The notes beneath the pieces were generated by a model, which was not told the DNA's origin, ran no database searches, and worked only from the letters and a program-made list of their open reading frames with translations. Shown one piece after another: positions 42,301 to 50,165 of a stretch of 64,000 nt of DNA (the first letter of the stretch is position 1; every line of letters begins with the position of its first letter). The translations under genes and the position numbers were made by a program. Location: positions 1-64,000 of the forward strand of contig NZ_JAHTLF010000025.1 in the NCBI RefSeq assembly GCF_024614185.1, in the 5' to 3' direction. Source of the stretch: Nocardioides carbamazepini. GTDB taxonomy: Bacteria; Actinomycetota; Actinomycetes; Propionibacteriales; Nocardioidaceae.

Positions 42301-45046
42301 CGAAGAGATTGCCGTCAGCGTCGACGGCGACACCGCGCGGGCTGTCGAGGCCGGAGGCCACGACCGAGGAGGTGTAGGCCCCGCCGGACGGAGTGAGCCG
42401 GTGGACGTGGCCGCTGCCGCGCTCGGCGAAGAACACGTTGCCGTCCGCATCGACGGCGACGCCGGCAGGCCGTTGGAGGTTGCCGGCGAGGACGGTCCTG
42501 GTCGGGTAGCCGTTGTCGTCCTCCGACCAGGTGAGCTTCACGATCTCGTGCTCACCCTCGTCGGCGTAGTAGACGTTGCCCTGCGCGTCCGCGGCGATGC
42601 CCTGCGGGTCCAGGTCCTGGCCGCCGTCGATCGGTGACGGTCCGGCGCCCGGCGCCCAGGCGTTCACCTGGGCCCCGGCCGCGTCGGAGATGAAGATGAA
42701 GTTCCGTGGGTCGACGGCGACGCCGGCCGGCTCGGTGAAGTCGTCGTCGCTGACGACGATGTCGTAGCCGTACTCCTTCGACGGGATGTCGCCGCAGCCG
42801 TCGGACGTGGTGACCGTGACGGTCACCCGTGCGACCGCGCAGACCAGCCCGTCCTCGTCCAACGCCTGGTAGTCGTAGTGGTCGGTGCCCGAGAAGCCCG
42901 GGGTCGGCCGGTAGGTGATCGTGTGGTCGTCGTTGACGGTCGCGGCGCCGTGCGCGGGCGCGCCGACCACGCTGATGTCGTCGAGGACGGAGTCGGTCGC
43001 GTCATTGGCCCGCACATCCGTGGTGACCGAGCCGTTGGCCCCGACGGTGGCGGTGTCGTCCTGCGCATCCACCGTCAGCGGGCCGAACTCCCAGAGCTTC
43101 TCGAAGTCGGCGACGAAGACGGCGTCGTCGTCGGTGACGACGAGGTTGTAGGCGTGGTTCGCGCCCCAGGGCGCATAGCGCTGCTTCGGGGCGTAGCCGG
43201 CGCCGGAGGGCGCCGCCGTCCAGACGCCGGGGTCCTCGGTGGTGCTGATCCACAGAGTGCCGGTGCTGTCGACGGCGACGCCCTGGCCGCTGCCGAGACC
43301 GGTGACGGCGTCGGTCTGCGTCGTGCCGTCGAGCTTCACCACGCGCGTGTAGCTGGCGACGTAGACCGCGCCGGCGTCGTCGACCGTCACCTGGTGTGGG
43401 ACGTCGAGGCCACCGATCACCTGGGTCTGCGCCATGCCCGGCCCGGACATCCGCACCACGCCGCCCCCGCCGAACGAGGTGGCGTTGATGCTGACGTAGA
43501 CGTCGCCGTTCGCAGCCACGTCGATGCCGCCGAGGCCGTTGAGGAGGCCGCCGCTGTAGGTGTTGGCGACCGTGTACGTCGAGCCGGACGGGGTCAGCTC
43601 GAGCACCTCACCCGGGTAGCGCACCACCCACAGCGTGCCGTCGGAGTCGTCGAGCGCGATCGCGGAGACATTGCCGATGCCGGGGGCAACCACCGATCGG
43701 GTGTAGCCCGACCCGGACGGGGTCAGCTTCACGATCTCGCCGTTCTCGGAGTCGGTGACGAAGATGCCGCCGTCGGCGTCGATGTCGAAGTAGGTGGGGT
43801 AGTCGGTGCCGGTCTCGATCGGGAGCCGGGTCAGCGCACCGGTGGTGCCGACCGGGCCGCAGGCGTTGTCCTGGCCGACGGTCACGGTCACCGTCGCGGT
43901 GGCGCAGACGCTCGCCGGGTCGGCGGAGTCGCGGACGGCGTACCGGTAGCTGTCGGTGCCGGAGAAGCCGGCGTCCGGGGTGTAGGTGATGGTGCCGTTG
44001 GGGTTGACCGTCGCGGAGCCGTGCGCAGGGTTCTTCGCGATGGTCGGTTCGGCCAGGTCGGCGCCCTCGGCGGAGTCGTTGGCGAGCACGTCGGTGGTGA
44101 CGGTGTCGCCGGACGTCGTCGTCGCGGTGTCGGCGACGGCATCGACCGAGACGGGGGTCAGCTTGACCACCCGGCCGTTGCCGGTGTCGGCCACATAGAC
44201 GTTGCCGGCGGTGTCGACCGCGACGTCCTGGGGCTGGTCCAGGCCGTCGGTCGGCAGGGTCGTCTGGTCCTCGAGCGCCGCGCCGACCCGGACCAGCCGG
44301 TCGTTGCCGGTGTCCGCCACGACGATCGGCGGCGTCGCGCCGGACGGGTCGAGGTCGAGCCCGCCGGGGGACGACAGTCCGTTCGTCGGGAGCGGAGCGC
44401 CCTGGGTGTTGCCCGGGATGTTCAGCGCGCGCACCGTGTCGCCCATGGTGAAGAACAGGGTGTTGCCGGCCACGGAGATGCCGTGGACCTGGGTCGGCAG
44501 CGGCAGCGACTGCACCCCGGAGGCGGTGTAGCCGCCGCCTCCCGGCGTCAGCTTGGTGATCCGCTGGTGGGCGGTGTCGCCGACGAAGACCGTGCCCGAC
44601 GGGTCGACGTCCAGCGCTCCCAGTTCGCCGCCGAGGCCCCAGGTCACGTTCTCCGCGGTGTAGGCGCCGCCTGACGCGATGAACTTCTCCACGTTGCCGT
44701 TGGGCTGGTCGGCGACGTAGATCGTGCCGTCCGTGCCCACCGCGAGCGCGTACGGCGCGTAGGTGCCGTCCGCGGTGGTGCGGGTGTAGGTCCCGCCCGA
44801 GGGCGTCAGCTTGTCGACCTGGTCGCCGTTGCCGACGTAGACCACGCCGTCCGCGGCGACGTCGATGCCGCGGGGGGTGGTGAGGCCGGTGGCGACGGTC
44901 GACTGCCGGTAGCCGGCCGCCGCCAGGGTGTCGCAGCCCACGGTGGCCGCTTGGGCGGCGGGTGCCAGCGTCGTGCCGAGGCCGGTGATCACCAGCGCGC
45001 CGCTGACGGCGAGTGCCGCGGAGAGTGCGATCCGGGGGAGCTTCAT
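39347..45046 (-). CDS. Giant secreted NHL-propeller/cadherin-like protein with C-terminal sortase domain
   Basis: 1,899 residues. Signal peptide 1-34 (cut near AQAAT). NHL-type propeller 1 (about 40-300; units such as GIDVAADGVVYVGN). Cadherin-like domain 1 (302-392). Propeller 2 (about 400-655). Cadherin-like domain 2 (661-745). Propeller 3 (about 755-1018). Then six cadherin-like domains in a row (1021-1591), alternating between a DDTAST...TDVTGND type and a TPQNxPVTTPL type, most with VCDTSxPVxC Cys pairs. Then an Ig-like segment and a sortase domain (about 1750-1899). The sortase has its catalytic His in VIAGHVS (1807), Cys in LVTCTG (1874) and Arg at 1881 or 1884. It has no membrane helix or sorting signal, whereas normal sortases are ~200-residue membrane proteins. 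The lipoprotein gene is directly upstream in the same operon. GAGG and a C-run precede the ATG. Confidence 0.88.
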   Translation of the reverse strand: MKLPRIALSAALAVSGALVITGLGTTLAPAAQAATVGCDTLAAAGYRQSTVATGLTTPRGIDVAADGVVYVGNGDQVDKLTPSGGTYTRTTADGTYAPYALAVGTDGTIYVADQPNGNVEKFIASGGAYTAENVTWGLGGELGALDVDPSGTVFVGDTAHQRITKLTPGGGGYTASGVQSLPLPTQVHGISVAGNTLFFTMGDTVRALNIPGNTQGAPLPTNGLSSPGGLDLDPSGATPPIVVADTGNDRLVRVGAALEDQTTLPTDGLDQPQDVAVDTAGNVYVADTGNGRVVKLTPVSVDAVADTATTTSGDTVTTDVLANDSAEGADLAEPTIAKNPAHGSATVNPNGTITYTPDAGFSGTDSYRYAVRDSADPASVCATATVTVTVGQDNACGPVGTTGALTRLPIETGTDYPTYFDIDADGGIFVTDSENGEIVKLTPSGSGYTRSVVAPGIGNVSAIALDDSDGTLWVVRYPGEVLELTPSGSTYTVANTYSGGLLNGLGGIDVAANGDVYVSINATSFGGGGVVRMSGPGMAQTQVIGGLDVPHQVTVDDAGAVYVASYTRVVKLDGTTQTDAVTGLGSGQGVAVDSTGTLWISTTEDPGVWTAAPSGAGYAPKQRYAPWGANHAYNLVVTDDDAVFVADFEKLWEFGPLTVDAQDDTATVGANGSVTTDVRANDATDSVLDDISVVGAPAHGAATVNDDHTITYRPTPGFSGTDHYDYQALDEDGLVCAVARVTVTVTTSDGCGDIPSKEYGYDIVVSDDDFTEPAGVAVDPRNFIFISDAAGAQVNAWAPGAGPSPIDGGQDLDPQGIAADAQGNVYYADEGEHEIVKLTWSEDDNGYPTRTVLAGNLQRPAGVAVDADGNVFFAERGSGHVHRLTPSGGAYTSSVVASGLDSPRGVAVDADGNLFVVDRGNGRVVRLTPSGPDYALSVVSTSLSEPIGVTVRPDGAVLVADTGNRRVLQLTPNGSGYAQTVAQRWDARTPTWIVAPDNDRLIVSDPANDDILMMVTVGITAEDDTATTTLQTPVTTDVHANDTGIDGVEAVTTVSVQPDGGTASIGPDGRITYTPQAGFSGTDRYVYQTRVTMEGSAEFIGITAFFHIDVCDSAEVTVTVPNVFTAGPGVTTPQNEPVTTPLAGIASTQGKPLDPTAVTQVQEPDHGSLSIDATSGAVTYTPDDGYSGGDSYRVLVCDTADPVECAEITVAVTVEANTVTAVDDTASTDVVTPVSTDVTGNDVSASGQAFDDPTVTSGPEHGTTSVGSGGITYTPAIGFSGKDSYDYEACDTSTPTPVCDTGTVTVTVRNGFLPGPDVQTPQNTPLITPLHGHVTTSGRPLDPESVTSVTAPGHGVITIDPATGAVTYSPASGYSGADSYTIKVCDTSAPVQCADLMMGVTVGANTVTAGDDSASTTVGTAVATDVTADDTSASGQALGDPTVSSDPAHGTTSVTGGVITYTPDAGFSGEDAYTYEVCDSSHPTPVCDTATVTATVDNVFTTGATITTPYNTPVTTGLDDYATTTGMPLAPAATTTVTTPDHGTLAIDPTTGAITYSPTPGFSGADDYTVQVCDTSAPVQCTDATVEVTVQAKPAPTSGPALTVHAPDKATLKVTRTGNVKPVTLTASVTITGLSPATRVVSKTITGTATLYGPAKKAGPGMCTPANAVATVPFAPVNGTTALPPVAVTRPGHYTWVATTSADGDNTASTQSCGSPDSTTLVHRPSLPAKVTVKTGYTGVVADPSVHGRRIRPVKVSIPGIGLNARLETVGIRKRDMVIPTDTARGGWLAGSAAPGESVGSTVIAGHVSDRGDRPGAFGKLRRARPGQIITVRTADGTRLRYRIETITTQPRARGLSGTATSTTGAHQLTLVTCTGRVTYRNGRFHYTKNLVVTATPIG

Positions 45047-45054
45047 GGGGGGCC

Positions 45055-45549
45055 TCACTTCGCCTGGTTGACGGCGCGAACGACGCAGAGCGTCCCCGCG
45101 GGTGCATCGAAATCGCGTTCGGCGATCCAGTCGCCGGTCTCGCCCGGGCCGACCGTGACCGAGGCCGACGCCGAGTCGACGCTGCGCCCCTGCGGGTCGG
45201 TGAAGAGCACCAGGACCACGAAGGTCCGCGCCTCGGTCCCGGTGTTCTCGGCGCTGCCCTCGGCCTTCCAGCCGTCGGCGGTCGCCTCGCACCCGGTCTG
45301 TGCGACGTGTTCGTAGAGGTCCGGGTCGTTGTCCAGTGCCGCGCCCGTGGGGAGCTCGTGCCGCACGCCGGTGAAGGCCGGCGCCGGGCGCTCCGCGGGC
45401 GTCGCGCGGGCCTCGGCGTCGGCTTCCGCGTCGGTCGACCCGCCCGAGCATGCGGAGAGGGTCAGGACGGCCGCCGTCGCGGCGCAGGCTGCCGCCGGCC
45501 ACCCGGAGGAGGGCAGGCTGAGGAGGGCAGGGATGCGGGGAGCACGCAT
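45055..45549 (-). CDS. Small lipoprotein with FxLYD-like domain
   Basis: 164 residues. Signal peptide with lipobox LSAC followed by SGG. The mature part (GCEATADGWKAEGSAENTG through GPGETGDW) reads as a single beta-sandwich of the FxLYD kind, which describes secreted proteins with an extra-domain feel but no set function. Its stop is eight bases before the giant gene, so the two form an operon. ATG 45549 is chosen; it has CTCCCCCAC before it instead of a purine-rich site, like the LPXTG gene. It may hold the giant protein at the membrane; this is inference. Confidence 0.75.
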   Translation of the reverse strand: MRAPRIPALLSLPSSGWPAAACAATAAVLTLSACSGGSTDAEADAEARATPAERPAPAFTGVRHELPTGAALDNDPDLYEHVAQTGCEATADGWKAEGSAENTGTEARTFVVLVLFTDPQGRSVDSASASVTVGPGETGDWIAERDFDAPAGTLCVVRAVNQAK

Positions 45550-45623
45550 GTGGGGGAGCAACTTTCGGTCCGCGGTGCGGACGATGCGCACCGACACCCC
45601 AGCGAACCCCCACCATTGCCCGG

Positions 45624-47087
45624 GTGACAATGCTCCGTGCCGGATGTCGCCCGCCGGGTCACCCGCTCCTGGCCGTGATCGCCCTGCTGGCCGCGGTCGA
45701 GGTGGCCAGCGGCGTGATCCAGGGCTACTACGGGCCGATCATGGTCGACATCGCCCACGACCTCGACGTCCGATACGCCGACCTCAACTGGCTCGAGGCC
45801 TCCCAGCTGATCTTCTCGGCGCTGGTCGTCCCGCCGCTGGCCCGGCTCGGCGACCTGGTCGGGCACAAGCGGGTGCTGGTGATCGCGACCGCCGTGACCG
45901 CGGCGGCGACGTGGGGCATCGCGTTCGCGCCGAGCTTCCCGCTCATGCTGGTCGCCTGGACCCTGCAGGGCGTCTACGTGGTGTGGCTGCCGGTCGAGGT
46001 CGCGGTGATCCACCGCCGGACCGCGGGCCGTGCCGACCAGGGCCGGGTCACCCGCCGGGTGGCGGCGATCCTGGTGGCGACCCTGGAGCTGTCGGTGATC
46101 GTCGCCGCGGTCCTCGCCGGCCAGCTCGCGGACCGGGTCTCGGTGACGACCATGCTGGTCCTGCCCGCGGTGGTGGTCACCCTGTGCCTGCCCGTGCTCG
46201 CCCTCCTGGAGGAGGTCCCCGGCCGTCGCGGCGGCCGGTTCGACTGGGGCGGGCTGGGCCTGATGACCCTCGCCGTCCTGGCGGTCCTGGGCGGCCTGGT
46301 GCTGATCCGGGTCGACGGCCTGACCTCCGTGCCCGCCTGGCTGCTGATCCTGGCGGGTGCGGCGCTGCTGGTCCCGTGGTGGCGCTACGAGTCCCGGCAC
46401 GCCGACCCGATGGTCGACGTCCGGCTGCTGGCGCACCCCGCCCAGTGGAGCGTCCAGGCCACCGCCTTCCTCGTCGGCATGTCCCTGCTCGGCGCGCAGG
46501 TGCCGCTGTCGACGTACTTCCGCAGTGATCCGGCGGTGCACGGCTACGGCTTCGGTCTCACCGCCGCGGAGGGCTCGGCGCGGATCGCGCTCTACGTCGC
46601 CTGTCTGGCGGTGGGCGCGCTGTCGCTGGGACCGGTCAGCCGCGTGCTCGGCGCCCGCCGCGCGATGGTGGCCGGCTGCGTCGTCTACGCCCTCGGGTAC
46701 GCCGCCTGGCTGCCGCTGCACGCGAGCCCTGGCGCGGCCTGGGGGGTGATGGCGGTGATCGGCCTCGGGACCGGCGGACTGGTGGCGGCCATCCCGGCGG
46801 CGGCCGCGGCGGCGGCGCCGCCCGGCCGGGTCGGCTCGGCGACCGGGCTCACCAACGCGACCAAGACCATCGGCGGCGGCCTCGCCTCGTCGGTCTTCGC
46901 GATCTGCCTGGCCAGCACCGGCACGCTGCGGATGAGCGGCGGCAGCCTGGGCGGCTACTACGCCGTGTGGTCGATCTGTGCCGTGTCGGGCCTGCTCGCC
47001 GCCGTCGTGCTGGCCGCCACCTCCGGGCGGAGCTCGGCCGCGGTCAGCGTGGAGCCAGGAGATCCAGCTCGATCGCCTTCTGGATGA
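45624..47087 (+). CDS. MFS transporter
   Basis: 487 residues with about 12-14 hydrophobic helices. GDLVGHKRVLVIATAV is the loop 2-3 A-motif (G-x-L-x-D-x-x-G-x-(K/R) type), and it looks like the DHA2-type drug exporters in size. Start is GTG 45624 or ATG 45630; the copy B motif lies inside its first codons. The last 44 bases overlap the convergent regulator 2 gene. Its place between the lipoprotein operon and regulator 2 suggests it serves the same system, perhaps exporting a substrate or signal. Confidence 0.85.
   Translation: MTMLRAGCRPPGHPLLAVIALLAAVEVASGVIQGYYGPIMVDIAHDLDVRYADLNWLEASQLIFSALVVPPLARLGDLVGHKRVLVIATAVTAAATWGIAFAPSFPLMLVAWTLQGVYVVWLPVEVAVIHRRTAGRADQGRVTRRVAAILVATLELSVIVAAVLAGQLADRVSVTTMLVLPAVVVTLCLPVLALLEEVPGRRGGRFDWGGLGLMTLAVLAVLGGLVLIRVDGLTSVPAWLLILAGAALLVPWWRYESRHADPMVDVRLLAHPAQWSVQATAFLVGMSLLGAQVPLSTYFRSDPAVHGYGFGLTAAEGSARIALYVACLAVGALSLGPVSRVLGARRAMVAGCVVYALGYAAWLPLHASPGAAWGVMAVIGLGTGGLVAAIPAAAAAAAPPGRVGSATGLTNATKTIGGGLASSVFAICLASTGTLRMSGGSLGGYYAVWSICAVSGLLAAVVLAATSGRSSAAVSVEPGDPARSPSG
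45644..45664 (-). promoter_or_regulatory. 21-bp direct-repeat motif, copy B (lipoprotein-giant operon leader)
   Basis: Plus-strand reading ATGTCGCCCG-N4-GTCACCC, identical in both conserved halves to copy A. It lies 95 bp upstream of the lipoprotein start, almost the same distance as copy C from the LPXTG start. An inverted GGGTGAC (45622-45628) sits at the start codon of the divergent MFS gene, so the site may control both directions. Confidence 0.65.
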
Positions 47088-49602
47088 CCGCCTCGCGGGA
47101 GTTGACGCCCAGCTTGCGGTAGATCCGCTGCAGGTGGGTCTTCACCGTGTTCTCCGAGACGTGCAGGGCGGCGGCGGCCGTGGCCCGGGTCGGGTGCTGG
47201 GCGAACGCCGCGATCACCGTGCGCTCCTGCGGCGTGAGCGACGCGGCCAGGATCTCGCCGGTGACGCAGTTCGGCACCGGGGCGGCGAGGTAGTCGCGCA
47301 GCGTCGTGTCGCCCTGCTCGGCCGCCAGCGCGCGCAGACCGGCCAGGTCGGTCGCCGGGAGGTACATCAGGTGAGCCCGGGCGCCCCCCGGGCCGACGAT
47401 CGCCAGGACCCGGTCCAGCAGGGCGGCCGCCGTGTCGGGACGCTCCGAGCGGAGCGCCGCGGCGGCACCGAGGCTGAGGACGGCGGCCGTGGACCGGGTC
47501 GTGTGCCCCGGCTGCGTCTCGAGGCGCGGCAGCGCGCCAAGCGCCTCGGCGGCCTCACCGGCGAGCAGCCGGCCGAGGAGGACGGCGGGGGCCAGCTGAC
47601 CGGCGTACCTGGTCCGGGTGCGCAGCAGGGGGCCGGCCTTGGTCCGGTTGCCCGCGGCCAGCCAGAGCACGGCGAGGGTGGCGCGGACGGCGGCGCCACC
47701 GAGGCTGTCGGCGGTGCCCGGCGGGGTCGGGGTGCGGGCCAGCGCGGCCTCGACCCGGTGCGCCTCGGTCGCCGCATGACCGAGGCCGAGCCGGGCGTGC
47801 ATCAGCGTCCAGGTGACGAACGGCCAGAACTCCGAGGCGACGACGAAGGCGCAGTCGTCGTACTCGGCGATCGCGCCGGTGAGGTCGAAGTCGTCGAGCA
47901 GCAGCGCGGCCTGGCCGATGCGGCCCAGCGCGTTGACGTAGGTGCGGGTCTGGCCGGGGCGCCAGGCGGCGGGGTCGACATGGGCCTGGGCCGCGCGGGC
48001 CTCGCCGCACCGCCCGTCGATGGCGTTGAAGCCCACGGCGTAGACGGCGGTGTGGTTGAGCGTCTCCGGGCGGGTGCTCATCGTGATCGCCCGGGTGGCG
48101 GCGGTGCGGGCCTCCTCGACCTGCCCGTCCTGGAAGAGCGAGTAGCCGAGGTGGCGCAGGGTGGTGGCGCCGAGGTCCGCCACGTGGTGCTGCTCCCCGT
48201 CGGGGATGCTGTCGAAGTGGGCCAGCGCCTGCTGGGCCGCCCGGCCCGAGTCCTCGAAGCGACCCAGCGCCCGCAGGCTCGCGACCTTGGCGGTGTGGAC
48301 CATCAGCACCTCGCCCGGCGTCGAGCCGGGTGCGGGCGGGCCCACCCAGGAGGCGGGGATCCGGAAGTAGTCCGCCGCCGCGCCGAGGGTCGCGGGGTCG
48401 CGGTGGCAGGCCAGCCCGCGACCGAGCGCGAGCGCGGGGTACTGAGTGAGCGCGCGGCTCGGGACGCTCGCCAGCTGACGGTCGAAGCGCGCGGTCGTGA
48501 TGGTCTCCGGGTTGCTCGCCACCAGGGCGGCATAGACGCGGCCGGCGACGTCGTACTGCCGGGCGCCGACGGCGACGTCGAAGGCCGTCTCGAAGTTCCC
48601 GTTGCGATACAGCCAGGTCGCCGCCAGTCGAGCGTGCCGGGCCTGGGTCGCGGCCGGCAGCCGCGTGGTGTCGGCGAGCATCGCGGTCCGCAGCGACTCG
48701 ACGTACTGGAAGACCTGGCGGCCCGGCGCGAACGGGATCCAGCGGCCGAAGCCGTTCCACTCGAGCTCGGCGAGGGTCTCCTTCACGTCGGAGGTCCCGG
48801 TCAGCTCGATCGCGAGGTCCGTGTCGAAGTAGGGCGGCAGGCAGGTCGCCAGCACCAGGTCGTAGACGGTGCCGGTGCCCAGCTGGATGCGGAGGTCCTC
48901 GGCGACGAGCGACTGCCAGTCGGGCGTGGCCGGGTCCGTGGTGGCCCGGGCCAGCGAGAGCATGCCGGCGCGGACCGCGAGCGGGAAGCCGCCGGTGGCC
49001 GCGTGCAGCCCGTCGGCCCGCTCGGCGACACCCGGCTCGGCGAAGGTCCGCAGCAGCTCGTGCGTCTCGTCCTCGGTGAAGGCCAGGTCGGCGGCGGTCA
49101 GCAGCTCGACCTCGCCACGCAGCGTCCGGCCGGGACTGGCGAGGCCCGTGGCGGTCCGGGTGGTGACGACCACTTTGAGCTCCGGGCAGAGCCGGGCGAG
49201 CTGGGCCAGGTCCGCGTCGACCGGGCCGGTGTCGTCGCGCAGCCGCTCGTGGGCGTCGACCACCAGGACGAGCGGACCGCGGGCCGACAGGGCACCGGCG
49301 ACGAGGGCGGGCAGGTCCGCGGTGCGCGCGACGTCGTCGACCAGGCCCGCGGCCTCGATGGTGGGCAGCACGCCGAGTCGCCCGGCGTTGGTCAGCACGG
49401 CCTGCCAGAAGTTGGTCCGCGCCACCCGGTCGGTCTCGAGGGTGACCCACACGACCTCGCCGGGGTCGCGCGTCGCCACCCAGCAGCGGACCAGGCTGGT
49501 CTTGCCCGAGCCGCTCGGGGCCGACAGCACGACCAGCCGCGGCTCGTCCTGGTCCAGCCGCGCGTGCAGCCGGGGACGCGCGAGCAGGACCGGTCCCGTC
49601 AT
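47044..49602 (-). CDS. MalT/LuxR-type STAND ATPase regulator 2
   Basis: 852 residues, a full-length paralogue of regulator 1. Walker A is APSGSGKTS (28-36), Walker B-like LVLVVDAHE, then LEWNGFGRWIPFAPG and VFQYVESLRTAML in the middle. The C-terminal LuxR domain is LTPQERTVIAAFAQH and ENTVKTHLQRIYRKLGVNS. The two share most of the HTH recognition helix, so they may bind the same DNA. ATG 49602 has AAGGTGG upstream and a -10 candidate TAGAGT (minus strand). GAGTCGCC-N8-GGGTGACTC at this promoter contains both half-site words of the 21-bp motif, but with one half inverted. Confidence 0.9.
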   Translation of the reverse strand: MTGPVLLARPRLHARLDQDEPRLVVLSAPSGSGKTSLVRCWVATRDPGEVVWVTLETDRVARTNFWQAVLTNAGRLGVLPTIEAAGLVDDVARTADLPALVAGALSARGPLVLVVDAHERLRDDTGPVDADLAQLARLCPELKVVVTTRTATGLASPGRTLRGEVELLTAADLAFTEDETHELLRTFAEPGVAERADGLHAATGGFPLAVRAGMLSLARATTDPATPDWQSLVAEDLRIQLGTGTVYDLVLATCLPPYFDTDLAIELTGTSDVKETLAELEWNGFGRWIPFAPGRQVFQYVESLRTAMLADTTRLPAATQARHARLAATWLYRNGNFETAFDVAVGARQYDVAGRVYAALVASNPETITTARFDRQLASVPSRALTQYPALALGRGLACHRDPATLGAAADYFRIPASWVGPPAPGSTPGEVLMVHTAKVASLRALGRFEDSGRAAQQALAHFDSIPDGEQHHVADLGATTLRHLGYSLFQDGQVEEARTAATRAITMSTRPETLNHTAVYAVGFNAIDGRCGEARAAQAHVDPAAWRPGQTRTYVNALGRIGQAALLLDDFDLTGAIAEYDDCAFVVASEFWPFVTWTLMHARLGLGHAATEAHRVEAALARTPTPPGTADSLGGAAVRATLAVLWLAAGNRTKAGPLLRTRTRYAGQLAPAVLLGRLLAGEAAEALGALPRLETQPGHTTRSTAAVLSLGAAAALRSERPDTAAALLDRVLAIVGPGGARAHLMYLPATDLAGLRALAAEQGDTTLRDYLAAPVPNCVTGEILAASLTPQERTVIAAFAQHPTRATAAAALHVSENTVKTHLQRIYRKLGVNSREAVIQKAIELDLLAPR

Positions 49603-49635
49603 GAGTCGCCACCTTTCGGGGTGACTCTAGTGGCG
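49603..49635 (-). promoter_or_regulatory. Promoter and half-site palindrome of regulator 2
   Basis: GAGTCGCC and GGTGACTC form a near-palindrome (49603-49627) with one mismatch. The -10 TAGAGT (minus strand, about 49629-49624) overlaps it. This fits self-control by one of the two regulators. Confidence 0.45.
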
Positions 49636-49696
49636 GGTCGCGGTGCCGGGAGGCCGAATCCGAGACCGGCGCGGTCGGCCAGCGGCGCCCGCGGGG

Positions 49697-50059
49697 TCAG
49701 GCGCGCGCTTCGCCGCCCCAGTTCGCGAGCTTCACCGCGATGTCGTGCAGCCGGGCCTCCGGGATGCCCTCGGCCTCGAAGGCCAGCTGGACGTGGTCGT
49801 CGGAGGTGCGCGCGAGGCCGACCCTGCCGGTCTCGGGCAGGTGCTCGATGATCCGGATCAGGCGGTTGCCGATCCGGCCGAGCTGGGAGGCGTGCTCGTC
49901 GGAGAGCTGGCCGAGAGCCTCGGGCTCGCGGTGGTGGAGGGTCAGGCCGAGCCGGCCGCCGGCGTCGTGGCGGGCGAGGATCCAGACCTCGTCCTCCCAG
50001 ATCACCTGGCCGGGGGCGAAGGACGTGCTGTCGATGAGCGGCTGCGCGGACTCCGTCAT
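49697..50059 (-). CDS. Degenerate HIT-like protein
   Basis: 120 residues. VIWEDEVWILARHDAGG, LTLHHREPEALGQLSDEHASQ and GRIGNRLIRIIEHL follow the HIT (nucleotide hydrolase) fold, but where the HxHxH active site should be it reads DDHVQLAFEA. One His remains, so it is probably not a hydrolase and may only bind a nucleotide. Start ATG 50059. The fold assignment is from motif shape and is tentative. Confidence 0.6.
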   Translation of the reverse strand: MTESAQPLIDSTSFAPGQVIWEDEVWILARHDAGGRLGLTLHHREPEALGQLSDEHASQLGRIGNRLIRIIEHLPETGRVGLARTSDDHVQLAFEAEGIPEARLHDIAVKLANWGGEARA

Positions 50060-50152
50060 GGCGACACTCTGCCATCCGTCCCGCGCCCGCCGACCGGCAC
50101 CCCCTCGCCCGGGCCGACGCACCTGTCTCCAAAGTCTCTCGACTTTGTGAAG

Positions 50153-50158
50153 TAATAT
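50153..50158 (+). promoter_or_regulatory. Leaderless -10 element (propeller glycosidase-like gene)
   Basis: TAATAT, seven bases before ATG 50166; the best -10 match in the window. Confidence 0.55.
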
Positions 50159-50165
50159 GCCGGCC

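Noticed and set aside
45550..45630. Longer lipoprotein start near 45630
   Set aside because: It would put about 27 residues before the signal peptide and overlap the regulatory region; ATG 45549 gives a normal lipoprotein signal.
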